A DNA stretch of 16,676 bases from Chloroflexota bacterium (GCA_947446155.1 CANFFZ010000045.1:1-16676), one strand, 5' to 3'. Positions 1 through 5,813 are shown, numbered from the stretch's first letter. A program made the numbers and translations. Notes: generated by a model not told the origin, from the sequence alone.

Positions 1-327
1 CGTGAGGTGGTCCAGCAGCACCATCTTGTCCGCCACCAGGAACGGGTGGTGGTACGGCAGCGACGCCACCCCGGTGCCGAGGCGGATCTGCTTCGTCCGC
101 TCCGCCGCCGCCGCAATGAACACCGCCGGGTCCGCGATCAACTCGCGCCCACCGCTGTGGTGCTCGCCCACCCACACCTCGTCGTACCCCAGCCGGTCGA
201 GCGCCTCCACCAGTTCGAGGTCCCGCTGCAGCGCCAGCGTCGGATGTTCCCCCGCGCGATGGAACGGCGCCATGAACAACCCGAACCGCATCGGATGCGC
301 CGCCTGGACGAACGGAGTGGCAGGCAT
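1..327 (-). CDS. LLM-class flavin-dependent oxidoreductase, N-terminal part (runs off window)
   Basis: Only the first 109 codons are present; the gene continues beyond position 1. The visible part is the first beta-alpha units of a luciferase-like TIM barrel: strand GLFMAPFH (residues 16-23), helix, then GYDEVWVGEHHSGG (47-60), an ADPAVFIAAAAERT helix, and the strand IRLGTGVASLPYHHP. These are typical of bacterial luciferase/limonene-monooxygenase-like enzymes, which use reduced FMN or F420 to oxidise small organic substrates. Family members are usually about 350-390 residues. The ATG at 327 is chosen because GAGGG lies 6 nt before it. An in-frame ATG at 342 would add five residues but has no good ribosome site. 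The gene lies on the same strand as, and 289 bp downstream of, the reductase at 617-1111. The substrate cannot be told from this fragment. Confidence 0.85.
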   Translation of the reverse strand, partial: MPATPFVQAAHPMRFGLFMAPFHRAGEHPTLALQRDLELVEALDRLGYDEVWVGEHHSGGRELIADPAVFIAAAAERTKQIRLGTGVASLPYHHPFLVADKMVLLDHLT

Positions 328-368
328 AGGTGGCCCTCGCATGCTTGAGGTCTGCGGACGTTCCGCCG

Positions 369-374
369 AGGGTA
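369..374 (-). promoter_or_regulatory. Possible -10 element (TACCCT) for the luciferase-like gene
   Basis: On the minus strand TACCCT lies about 40 nt before the ATG at 327, in the TAnnnT form seen before several other genes here. No convincing -35 box is visible. Confidence 0.25.
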
Positions 375-553
375 CCGCGCCCCGCCTCGCCCCCACCGGG
401 ATCAGAAAGGGGACCGCCCCGCGATCCCCAATCCCCACCTGGCACAGCCCTCAGATCTCGCTAGAAAATGAACGTTTCCTAGCCCAGACCCCCTCGGAAT
501 CGGCCCCTAGAAAACAACCCCTTTCGCGCGCGAATCTATTTCGCGACCCTCTC

Positions 554-582
554 CGGTTTTTCGCCGATCACCCGAAAAATCG
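554..582. other. Hairpin in a locally AT-rich spacer
   Basis: CGGTTTTTCG (554-563) pairs with CGAAAAATCG (573-582) with one G-U pair and a 9-nt loop. It lies in the 328-616 spacer between the reductase stop and the luciferase-like gene. The stretch from about 470 to 610 is visibly richer in A and T than its surroundings. The stem has U or A runs inside it but no U tail after it on the minus strand, so it could end reductase transcription only weakly. I see no gene in this spacer. Confidence 0.4.
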
Positions 583-593
583 AGGTTCGAAAA

Positions 594-624
594 GTCAGGG
601 ACAAGGTCAGACGAAGTCAGTCCC
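594..624. repeat. Three GTCAG direct repeats inside a small inverted repeat
   Basis: GTCAG occurs at 594-598, 606-610 and 616-620 (spacings 12 and 10). GGGAC (598-602) is complementary to GTCCC (620-624). The element overlaps the last codons and stop of the reductase gene (TGA at 617-619, minus strand). Its function is unknown; it could be a remnant of a dispersed intergenic repeat. Confidence 0.4.
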
Positions 625-1111
625 CACCCAGTGGAATCGAGGACGGCGGCCCATCCGTGGCGCGCTGGCCCTTGGACACGGAGCGCCCCTGCTTCTCCTC
701 GAGGCGTGTCAGGGCGCGCCCCTTCTCCGGCGTCGGGTCAGCGCGGTTCCCATAGGCCTCGCGGCCTTCGTGGCCCTCGGGCAGGTGTTCGGTGATGGGA
801 AGACCTTCCTCATCGCAGAAGAGCAGTCAGTGGCAGTACTTCCACCGCTGCATCTCCTCGCAAGGACAGATCCAGGTCTTCTTCTCGATCTCCGCCTGCT
901 TGTCCTCGAAGAACATGCAGGGACACAGCGGCTTCCCCACCTCGTCCGCGTTCTTCGCGAGGCCGATGACCAGGAACTCCGTGATCTCACGCTGGGGGTG
1001 GAGGTGCGTCCCGCTCTTCTCAGCAAAGTTCTCGACGAACTTCCACATCTTCGCCAGCGTCTCCGGCTTGGCGACGGAGCGGTCGGCGTCGGACGGCTGG
1101 TCGAGGGTCAT
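617..1111 (-). CDS. Ferredoxin:thioredoxin reductase catalytic chain, probable selenoprotein (Sec95 encoded by TGA)
   Basis: Read through one in-frame TGA (829-827), this encodes 164 residues. The family reduces thioredoxin-like disulfides with electrons from ferredoxin through a [4Fe-4S] cluster next to a redox disulfide. The signature is complete: CPC at 63-65, 16 residues, CPC at 82-84, 8 residues, then Cys93-His94-X95. X95 is the TGA. In the well-studied cyanobacterial enzyme the last residue of CHC is the active-site cysteine that touches the cluster and pairs with the second Cys of the first CPC (Cys65 here). The frame stays family-like past the TGA, with LLFCDEEGLPITEHLPEGHE and EAYG, then a charged tail to a TGA at 619-617. 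Cys99 is an extra cysteine. The start ATG at 1111 has AGGAG about 7 nt upstream. The upstream neighbour is tRNA-Sec, transcribed divergently. If the TGA were a plain stop, the product would be 94 residues and lack the catalytic pair. Confidence 0.85.
794..814 (-). promoter_or_regulatory. Putative bacterial SECIS element
   Basis: On the minus strand GATG pairs with CATC and GGAA pairs with TTCC around a GGTC tetraloop, with one bulged A (position 810) on the 5' side: eight pairs in 21 nt. Twelve nt separate the TGA from the stem and 21 nt separate it from the loop. Bacterial SECIS elements lie just after the UGA, inside the coding region, and carry a G early in a small loop for SelB binding. 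The E. coli fdhF element, as I recall it, has the same GGUC loop and a single 5'-side bulge. The hairpin codes for DEEGLPI, which suits the family, so it serves both roles. Confidence 0.75.
827..829 (-). other. In-frame TGA read as selenocysteine (Sec95)
   Basis: The codon sits exactly at the last position of the CHC motif, after TAC TGC CAC (Tyr-Cys-His) and before CTG CTC TTC (Leu-Leu-Phe). The supports are conserved protein sequence on both sides, a SECIS-like hairpin directly after it, and a tRNA-Sec gene about 390 bp away. A point mutation from TGC or TGT is the alternative. Confidence 0.8.
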
Positions 1112-1206
1112 CGCACGCTCCTGCTCCGCCCAGTCTCCAAGGGCCCAGTGTCAGCCTCCGCGACAGACGAGGCAACCAGCCTCCCAACTGAGCCCGGTGA
1201 GCCCGC

Positions 1207-1212
1207 TAGGAT
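1207..1212 (+). promoter_or_regulatory. Possible -10 element (TAGGAT) for tRNA-Sec
   Basis: TAGGAT ends 5 nt before the first acceptor base, so a start about 7 nt downstream would give a transcript with almost no 5' leader. The same hexamer precedes the MDR gene and the flavin reductase gene. The -35 region is not recognisable. Confidence 0.35.
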
Positions 1213-1217
1213 GGCGT

Positions 1218-1314
1218 GGGAGTGGATGGCGTCCGGTGATGTCCGCGGTCTTCAAAACCGACGTGGGGTCGCGTTGCGCTCCCAGGTGGGTCCGACACCC
1301 ACGCACTCCCGCCA
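1218..1314 (+). tRNA. selC: tRNA-Sec (anticodon UCA)
   Basis: This 97-nt tRNA has the hallmarks of bacterial selenocysteine tRNA. The acceptor GGGAGTGG pairs with GCACTCCC over 7 of 8 positions. An AT linker follows, then a 6-bp D stem (GGCGTC/GATGTC) closing a minimal CGGT loop, the same fold as the E. coli tRNA. The anticodon loop is CTTCAAA with TCA at 1252-1254. The long variable arm (1264-1284) has a 9-position stem with one mismatch and a GTT loop. The T stem is GTGGG/CCCAC, then G discriminator and encoded CCA. Oddities are a G-G apposition at acceptor position 8, a G-A apposition at the top of the anticodon stem, and a T loop TCCGACA with C where U55 is normally found. It is charged with serine and converted to Sec by SelA; that gene is not in the window. 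Confidence 0.93.
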
Positions 1315-1361
1315 GAACTGCCGCACCGCGGCTCCCGTCCAGGCATCGATGGGCGTGAATT

Positions 1362-1407
1362 GCGCCCGCTGCCGGAACCCGGGGGAGGGTGGCCGGCAAG
1401 CGGGCGC
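1362..1407. terminator. Strong hairpin downstream of tRNA-Sec
   Basis: GCGCCCGCTGCCGG (1362-1375) pairs with CCGGCA (1393-1398) and GCGGGCGC (1400-1407): 14 pairs with a single bulged A at 1399 and a 17-nt loop. It begins 47 nt after the tRNA 3' end. There is no U run, only TGTTG after it, so termination may be factor-aided. The rest of the 1315-1461 spacer shows nothing else. Confidence 0.45.
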
Positions 1408-1461
1408 TGTTGAGGCGGAACGGGCGGGGGGGCTCGATCCGCCGGGCTGAGGCCTGCTGGC

Positions 1462-1527
1462 CTAGAAGATCACCATCAGCAGCACGACGATGACCAGAAG
1501 AGTGACAATACCGCCGCCGATGTACAT
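1462..1527 (-). CDS. 21-residue hydrophobic membrane peptide
   Basis: A very short frame starts with MYIGGG followed by 15 almost purely aliphatic residues ending in Phe, enough for one membrane helix. AGGA lies 7 nt before the ATG at 1527. It lies 54 bp downstream of the CsbD-like gene on the same strand, so the two may be co-transcribed. Tiny proteins of this kind, a YIGGG start and one helix, are widespread and uncharacterised in bacteria. No function can be assigned. The good ribosome site and uniform hydrophobicity are the reasons to call it. Confidence 0.6.
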   Translation of the reverse strand: MYIGGGIVTLLVIVVLLMVIF

Positions 1528-1581
1528 GAGTCGTTCCTGTCGATGTCGCCCCGGAGGGCTCGTTGGTCTCTGGTGGGCTCG

Positions 1582-1779
1582 TTAGCCCTTGAGCGAGTCG
1601 GCGGCCTTGTCGACCGCGTCCTTCGCATTGCCCATGGCGCCCTGCGCTGACCCCTTGGCCTGCTGCGCCTTGCCCTTGGCTTCCATCTCTTCGTTGTCCG
1701 TAGCCTTGCCGACAGCCTCACGGGCCGCGCCTGCGATCTCGTTGCCCTTGCCCATCGCCTTGTCTCGCTCGCCTGACAT
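1582..1779 (-). CDS. CsbD-like stress-associated protein
   Basis: A 65-residue, very hydrophilic, Ala/Lys/Glu/Gly-rich protein that begins MSGERDKAMGKGNEIAGAAR and contains the repeated pattern GKA-x-GKA-x-AKG-x-AKDAVDKA. This is the CsbD/YjbJ composition and length: small, probably disordered cytosolic proteins, often induced by general stress, whose biochemical role is unknown. The ATG at 1779 is chosen because AAGGAG lies 6 nt upstream; longer in-frame starts would add an unlike, non-conserved extension. It is followed by the 21-residue membrane peptide. A 181-bp spacer separates it from the MFS gene upstream, so it probably has its own promoter. Confidence 0.85.
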   Translation of the reverse strand: MSGERDKAMGKGNEIAGAAREAVGKATDNEEMEAKGKAQQAKGSAQGAMGNAKDAVDKAADSLKG

Positions 1780-1896
1780 GAAGTGCTCCTTCGTGGGCCT
1801 CGGCACCGCCGGGACTCGTTTGCTGTCGTGAAGGACATGCTGCCATCGAGGGCGTCGCAATCGCGTCGTTGTGTGGGCGTGCGTGCATCACTCCCA

Positions 1897-1909
1897 TCAC
1901 ATTCTGTGA
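1897..1909. promoter_or_regulatory. Short palindrome upstream of the CsbD-like gene
   Basis: TCACA (1897-1901) and TGTGA (1905-1909) form a perfect inverted repeat with a 3-nt centre, about 118-130 nt before the CsbD-like start. The half-sites point the opposite way to a CRP site. It could be a regulator site or chance. Confidence 0.25.
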
Positions 1910-1960
1910 GGAAGCACGCTCAGCGAACCTGCGAGGGCCTCGGCCAGCGGTGGAGGTCGA

Positions 1961-3247
1961 CTACTGGAGGCGGCGGACGGAGCCCCAGGCGAGCACGAAG
2001 ACGAGGAAGGCGACGGATGCCATCGCCATGAACGCACCGATCCCGGTCTGGGCGCCCCAGGCGGAGATCGCGAAGGCCATCGGGAACGACCCGAACGCCT
2101 GGACACCGTGGGACATCTGGTTCACGGCCATCACCCGCCCTCGCATCTCGTTGCGCGTGACCTGGTGAAGCAGGGTGTTGTTCAGCGCCATCGCGACCGA
2201 GTGGAAGATCCCGGCTGTCGCGAGGATCGAGAGTGACAGGACGTAGTTCGAGGACGCCGAGAATCCGAGCAGGATGAGGGCGTAGGCGAGGAAGCCACCC
2301 AGCATCAGCAAGCCTCGGTTGCGGGCGCCGCCGACGTACGCGAGGGCAAACAGCCCGATGAGTGAGCCCCAGCCCATCATCGAGGACAGCATGCCGAAGC
2401 CCGCGTTCCCTCGATGCAGGACATCCTCCGAGACGATCTTGAGGAACGGGATGTACGGATAGATCAGCAGCGATGGGATCGTCGAGAGCACGATCAGGCC
2501 GAGGATGCGCTTGTCCTGCCAGGAGTACGTGAACCCCTCGCCGATCATGCGCCACGGTGAGACGGTCGAGGTGACTCGGGTCTGGCGAGTGACGTGGCTG
2601 ATCTGGAGAGTGGCGATGCTCGCGGCGACCTGAAGGCCCACCAGCATCACCAGCCCGGAGGCCACGCCCCACGCCGCCATCATGACGCCGAACGCGGAGG
2701 GTCCGAGGACACGCGAGACGTTCTGCACCATCGAGTTCACCGCGACGGCGTTCGGGAGCGTCTCGTCCGTACTGACGTCGTAGACAAAGGCCTGGCGGGC
2801 AGGCTGGTTGATGGACTGCGCGAGGCCGCCACCGAAGGCGATGACGTACACATGCCAGACGTGGGCGAGGTCGAACAGCACCAGCGCGGCAAGGATGGCG
2901 GCGAGCACGGCATCGAGGAGGGTGGAGGCGACGATGATGCGGCGCCGAGGGAAGCGGTCTGAGAGGTAGCCGCCGTATGGGGCGATGAGCGTCCCCACGC
3001 CACCTCGGAAGGCGGCGACGGCGCCGAGTTGGACGGCCGAGCCGGTCATCTCGTAAACGAGGGCGAAGAGGGCAAGTTGCTTCGCCCACTGCGCGAAACC
3101 AGCCGCGAGGGTGGAGAGCGTGAGGTAGCGGAAGTCGCGCAGCCGGAAAGACACGAAGATTTCGCTGGTCGAGGTCTTCGATCGCTTGGGTGGCGTCGCC
3201 CCGGGCGTCGCGTCAGATGCAGATGTCGGTAGGCGGCCGGTAGCCAT
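1961..3247 (-). CDS. MFS transporter (MFS_3/EntS-like exporter)
   Basis: A 428-residue inner-membrane carrier with about 12 hydrophobic segments. After a 30-residue polar start, FRLRDFRYLTLSTLAAGFAQW opens helix 1. The loop GGYLSDRFPRRRIIV is the MFS motif A between helices 2 and 3, with the conserved Asp and Arg cluster. NQPARQAFVYDV and RVLGPSAFG are typical of the MFS_3 group, which includes the enterobactin exporter EntS and many drug or metabolite exporters. The second half carries TRNEMRGRVMAVNQ, the matching motif of helices 8-11 in this group. The ATG at 3247 has GAGG 6 nt upstream; a longer reading to 3361 would run back across the divergent promoter. It is transcribed away from the MDR reductase at 3352. 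The cargo is unknown. Confidence 0.88.
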   Translation of the reverse strand: MATGRLPTSASDATPGATPPKRSKTSTSEIFVSFRLRDFRYLTLSTLAAGFAQWAKQLALFALVYEMTGSAVQLGAVAAFRGGVGTLIAPYGGYLSDRFPRRRIIVASTLLDAVLAAILAALVLFDLAHVWHVYVIAFGGGLAQSINQPARQAFVYDVSTDETLPNAVAVNSMVQNVSRVLGPSAFGVMMAAWGVASGLVMLVGLQVAASIATLQISHVTRQTRVTSTVSPWRMIGEGFTYSWQDKRILGLIVLSTIPSLLIYPYIPFLKIVSEDVLHRGNAGFGMLSSMMGWGSLIGLFALAYVGGARNRGLLMLGGFLAYALILLGFSASSNYVLSLSILATAGIFHSVAMALNNTLLHQVTRNEMRGRVMAVNQMSHGVQAFGSFPMAFAISAWGAQTGIGAFMAMASVAFLVFVLAWGSVRRLQ

Positions 3248-3268
3248 GGCTTGCCTCGATTGCGGCGC

Positions 3269-3274
3269 ACGATA
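3269..3274 (-). promoter_or_regulatory. Extended -10 element for the MFS_3 gene
   Basis: On the minus strand TGC-TATCGT lies 21 nt before the ATG at 3247, so the leader would be about 15 nt, containing the GAGG ribosome site. The upstream TG supports an extended -10 promoter. It lies back to back with the MDR promoter. Confidence 0.4.
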
Positions 3275-3308
3275 GCACCTCGTGTCAGGGCCGTTCGGGC
3301 GGGTCGAG

Positions 3309-3314
3309 TAGGAT
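3309..3314 (+). promoter_or_regulatory. Possible -10 element (TAGGAT) for the MDR gene
   Basis: TAGGAT lies 37 nt before the GTG at 3352, with AAGGAG between them. It is the plus-strand half of the 104-bp divergent spacer at 3248-3351. Confidence 0.35.
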
Positions 3315-3351
3315 CGGGCCGGCTCGGCAGATCGAGCGAAGGAGACCCCTC

Positions 3352-4254
3352 GTGCGCGCACTCATCGTCGATCCGAACATCGAGGGCAAACTCCGCCTCG
3401 GCGAGGCTCCCGAACCCGAACCGCGGCCCGACCAGGTGCTCGTTGCGGTCCAACACCTCTCGCTCAACTACGGCGACCTACGAGGTGCGCAGGCCCGTCC
3501 CGCCGGATTCATTCCCGGCTGGGACGCTTCCGGCACCGTCCTCCGCGCCGCCGCCAATGGCGCCGGCCCCGCCGCAGGCACTCGAGTCGTCACCACCATG
3601 AGCACCCAGGGCGGCTGGGCCGAACGGCGCGCCGTCGACCTCGACGAGCTCGCCGTCGTCCCCGCAGACATCGATCTCGGTGTCGCCTCCACGCTCCCGG
3701 TCGCAGGTGTCTCCGCGCTCCGTGCGCTTCGACGCTCCGGCGCGCTCCTCGGCCGGCGCGTCCTCGTCACCGGCGCATCGGGTGGCGTCGGCCGCTTCGC
3801 CGTCCAACTCGCGACGCTTGGTGGCGCGCACGTCATCGCCAGCGTCGGATCCACGGCACGTGGCGAAGGCCTTCGTGGACTGGGCGCCGCCGAGGTCGTC
3901 ATTGGCCTCGAAGGTGTGGTGAGCCCGATCCACGTCGTGATCGACAGCGTGGGCGGGTCGCAACTGGTCAAGGTCTGGGGGCTCCTCGGCGAAGGCGGTG
4001 TCGTGCAGTGCATCGGCACTACCTCGCAGGAACCCGCCGCCTTCCCCTCGCTTGTCGGCATGAAGCGCTCGATCGAGGCGTTCACGAAGGGCCCGCACTC
4101 CGGCGAGGACATCGCCTACCTGATCACCCTGATGCAGGCCGGGCGCCTGCAGGTGGATGTTGGCTGGCGCGGCTCCTGGTCCCGCATCGCGGAGGCGGGC
4201 GCTGCCCTCTTCGGCCGGCAGGTCGCCGGCAAGGCCGTGCTGGACATCGACTGA
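3352..4254 (+). CDS. MDR-family NAD(P)H-dependent oxidoreductase (quinone-reductase-like)
   Basis: A 300-residue, zinc-free medium-chain dehydrogenase/reductase. The N-terminal GroES-like catalytic domain (about 1-115) has the hallmark NYGDLRGAQ and the GWDASGTVL strand. The nucleotide-binding domain opens with RVLVTGASGGVGRFAVQLA, where GASGGVG (141-147) is the usual cofactor loop of quinone-reductase-like members. There are no clustered cysteines for structural or catalytic zinc. At 300 residues it is a little shorter than the usual 320-340. Members reduce quinones or enones with NADPH; the true substrate is unknown. The start is GTG at 3352, with AAGGAG 7 nt upstream. It is a single gene, divergent from the MFS exporter, and an 86-bp gap follows it. 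Confidence 0.88.
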   Translation: MRALIVDPNIEGKLRLGEAPEPEPRPDQVLVAVQHLSLNYGDLRGAQARPAGFIPGWDASGTVLRAAANGAGPAAGTRVVTTMSTQGGWAERRAVDLDELAVVPADIDLGVASTLPVAGVSALRALRRSGALLGRRVLVTGASGGVGRFAVQLATLGGAHVIASVGSTARGEGLRGLGAAEVVIGLEGVVSPIHVVIDSVGGSQLVKVWGLLGEGGVVQCIGTTSQEPAAFPSLVGMKRSIEAFTKGPHSGEDIAYLITLMQAGRLQVDVGWRGSWSRIAEAGAALFGRQVAGKAVLDID

Positions 4255-4283
4255 TCGAGGGAATGGAACGCCCACGAGCGTCG

Positions 4284-4289
4284 TAGCGT
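4284..4289 (+). promoter_or_regulatory. Possible -10 element (TAGCGT) for the four-helix membrane protein
   Basis: TAGCGT lies about 50 nt before the GTG at 4341, in the gap after the MDR gene. No -35 box is clear. Confidence 0.22.
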
Positions 4290-4340
4290 TACAGAAGAGA
4301 CACCGCCGCGCTGTATCTCGGGACCGAGGGAGATCTGACT

Positions 4341-4859
4341 GTGCGAACTGCCATCCGATTCCTGTACGCCACGGCGATCGCGCTGTTCCTGTCGCTGGCC
4401 ATCGGCTTCGGCACCCTGACCTTCTACCCCGGCCCTGACCGTCCGGAGTACCCGATCGCGATCGAGCGCAAGGCGCCCCCCGCGCCGAATGCGACGCCTG
4501 ACCCGCAAGAGACGGAAACACTCCGCAAGTTCGACGAGGACAACCGGCAATTCGAGAAAGACCAGAAGGTCCACCATCGGAACGTCCTACTCCTGGTGAC
4601 AGGTCTGTCGGCAGCGGCGCTGATGGTTGGCGTCGTCGCCTCAGGAGCCCTCGATGTCCTGCGCGCGGGAGTCATGCTCGGAGCGCTATTCAGCGTGCTG
4701 TGGGCGCTGATGTATGGCGCGAACTCGGCCGGGAAGGGCGCCATCTTCATCGCTGCGCTCGTGGTGCTGGTACTGCTCGCGGCGCTGAGTACCGACCGAG
4801 TGCGTGGGTGGCTCGGCCGTACGCTGCGCCTCGGCGCCGGGGAGGATCTGTTGCGGTAG
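4341..4859 (+). CDS. Four-helix membrane protein of unknown function
   Basis: A 172-residue protein I do not recognise. Residues 7-28 form a first helix. Then comes a polar segment of about 50 residues, proline-rich at 45-55 and charged at 55-80 (QETETLRKFDEDNRQFEKDQ), that looks helical and could be a short coiled coil. Three more helices follow at about 81-101, 107-127 and 133-150, then a basic tail, RVRGWLGRTLRLG. The inside-positive rule would put the C-terminal tail in the cytosol and the polar segment outside or between helices 1 and 2. The start is GTG at 4341 with GGGAG about 9 nt upstream. Strong third-position GC and the membrane pattern show it is a real gene. It lies between the MDR gene and the crotonase on the same strand. 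Confidence 0.75.
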   Translation: MRTAIRFLYATAIALFLSLAIGFGTLTFYPGPDRPEYPIAIERKAPPAPNATPDPQETETLRKFDEDNRQFEKDQKVHHRNVLLLVTGLSAAALMVGVVASGALDVLRAGVMLGALFSVLWALMYGANSAGKGAIFIAALVVLVLLAALSTDRVRGWLGRTLRLGAGEDLLR

Positions 4860-4967
4860 GCGCTGCGAAGCCCCGCCACACGTCTCCCCGTCGAGCGCGC
4901 ATACTGCCCGACGAAGCTAGCCCGACAGCCGTGAAGGCTGCGGCGAGGCACCGAGGGAGGCGCCGCG

Positions 4968-5783
4968 GTGGACTACCAGGATCTGCTGTTCCAGCGCGAC
5001 GACGGCGTCGCACTCGTCACGCTCAACCGGCCGGATCGGCTCAACGCCATCAGCCCGCGGCTCGTCCACGAACTCCTCGATGTGGTCGAGTCCACCGAGC
5101 GCGACGACGCAACGCGAGTCGTCGTGATCACGGGAGCGGGACGCGGCTTCTGCGCGGGCGCCGACCTCGCCGCGACGCCCGAAGTTCGCGCCGCCGACGT
5201 GCAGATGGACGAGGCGGCCGGGTACCGGCGCATGCTCAAGGGCCCAATCGGGCACTGGGGTGTCCTCTATTCAGCGCTCGGCCACTACCCGAAGCCGATC
5301 ATCGCCGCTGTCAACGGCGTCTCCGCGGGGGCGGGCCTCTCGCTCGCGCTCGCGGCAGACATCCGAGTCGCCTCGACGGCTGCGCGCTTCATCTCCGTGT
5401 TCGCGCGACGCGGCCTCGTCCCCGACACCGGGACGAGCTACCACCTCACTCAACTGATCGGCCGTGGTCGCGCCATCGAGATGATGCTCACGGGCGAGGA
5501 AGTCGATGCCGCCACCGCACACCAGTGGGGCCTCGTCAACCGGCTCGTCGAGCCGGACCGGCTGATGGACGAAGCGCTCGGCCTCGCGCGCAAACTGGCG
5601 AGCGGGCCGTCAGTCACCATCGAACTGACGAAGCAACTCGTGAACGACCTGACGCGCGAGGGGCTGGACCGTCAGCTTCAGAACGAGGCGTGGGCTGGCA
5701 CTCGGGTCGCCCTCTCTGACGACCAGGGCGAGGGCCGCCGCGCCTTCCTCGAGAACCGCCCGCCGCAGTGGACCGGCCGCTAG
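4968..5783 (+). CDS. Enoyl-CoA hydratase/isomerase family protein, PaaG-like
   Basis: A 271-residue crotonase-fold enzyme that acts on acyl-CoA thioesters. The first oxyanion-hole loop is GRGFCAGADLA (59-68) and the second is NGVSAGAGLSLALAADIR (116-133). The hydratase glutamate after the glycine run is replaced by Ser125. Downstream, FARRGLVPDTG (145-155) carries Asp153 where PaaG-type ring-epoxide or double-bond isomerases have their base. This favours an isomerase of the phenylacetyl-CoA type (PaaG or related) over a true enoyl-CoA hydratase. The start is GTG at 4968, after GAGGGAGG. The C-terminal QGEGRRAFLENRPPQWTGR is the usual last segment, where enoyl-CoA-binding members pack against the next subunit. 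A strong hairpin follows it. Neighbouring MFS carriers and a second crotonase suggest uptake and degradation of an organic acid. Confidence 0.9.
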   Translation: MDYQDLLFQRDDGVALVTLNRPDRLNAISPRLVHELLDVVESTERDDATRVVVITGAGRGFCAGADLAATPEVRAADVQMDEAAGYRRMLKGPIGHWGVLYSALGHYPKPIIAAVNGVSAGAGLSLALAADIRVASTAARFISVFARRGLVPDTGTSYHLTQLIGRGRAIEMMLTGEEVDAATAHQWGLVNRLVEPDRLMDEALGLARKLASGPSVTIELTKQLVNDLTREGLDRQLQNEAWAGTRVALSDDQGEGRRAFLENRPPQWTGR

Positions 5784-5790
5784 GGCTCGA

Positions 5791-5811
5791 CCGGGGCGCT
5801 GGACGCCCCGG
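5791..5811. terminator. GC hairpin between the crotonase and MFS genes
   Basis: CCGGGGCG (5791-5798) pairs perfectly with CGCCCCGG (5804-5811) around a 5-nt loop. It starts 8 nt after the crotonase stop and ends just before the TACACT element of the next gene. There is no U tail, so it is a terminator-like hairpin rather than a textbook intrinsic terminator. Confidence 0.5.
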
Positions 5812-5813
5812 CG

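Noticed and set aside
594..620. A CRISPR array from the GTCAG repeats
   Set aside because: The repeats are only 5 nt with 5-7 nt between them and occur three times, far too small for a CRISPR.
709..1026. A minus-strand Arg/Ser-rich frame inside the reductase region
   Set aside because: It lies in another frame of the reductase gene and has shadow-like composition, while the reductase frame has a full family signature.
827..1111. Taking the TGA as a true stop and calling a 94-residue protein
   Set aside because: That product would end before the last catalytic residue, whereas family-like sequence, a SECIS-like hairpin and tRNA-Sec all support readthrough.
2..1450. A 482-codon plus-strand open frame across the left end
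   Set aside because: It is Arg/Ser/Pro-rich, crosses the minus-strand luciferase-like and reductase genes and runs through tRNA-Sec, so it is a shadow of high-GC DNA.
1897..1909. A CRP site upstream of the CsbD-like gene
   Set aside because: The half-sites are in the wrong order and spacing for CRP (TCACA-n3-TGTGA, not TGTGA-n6-TCACA).
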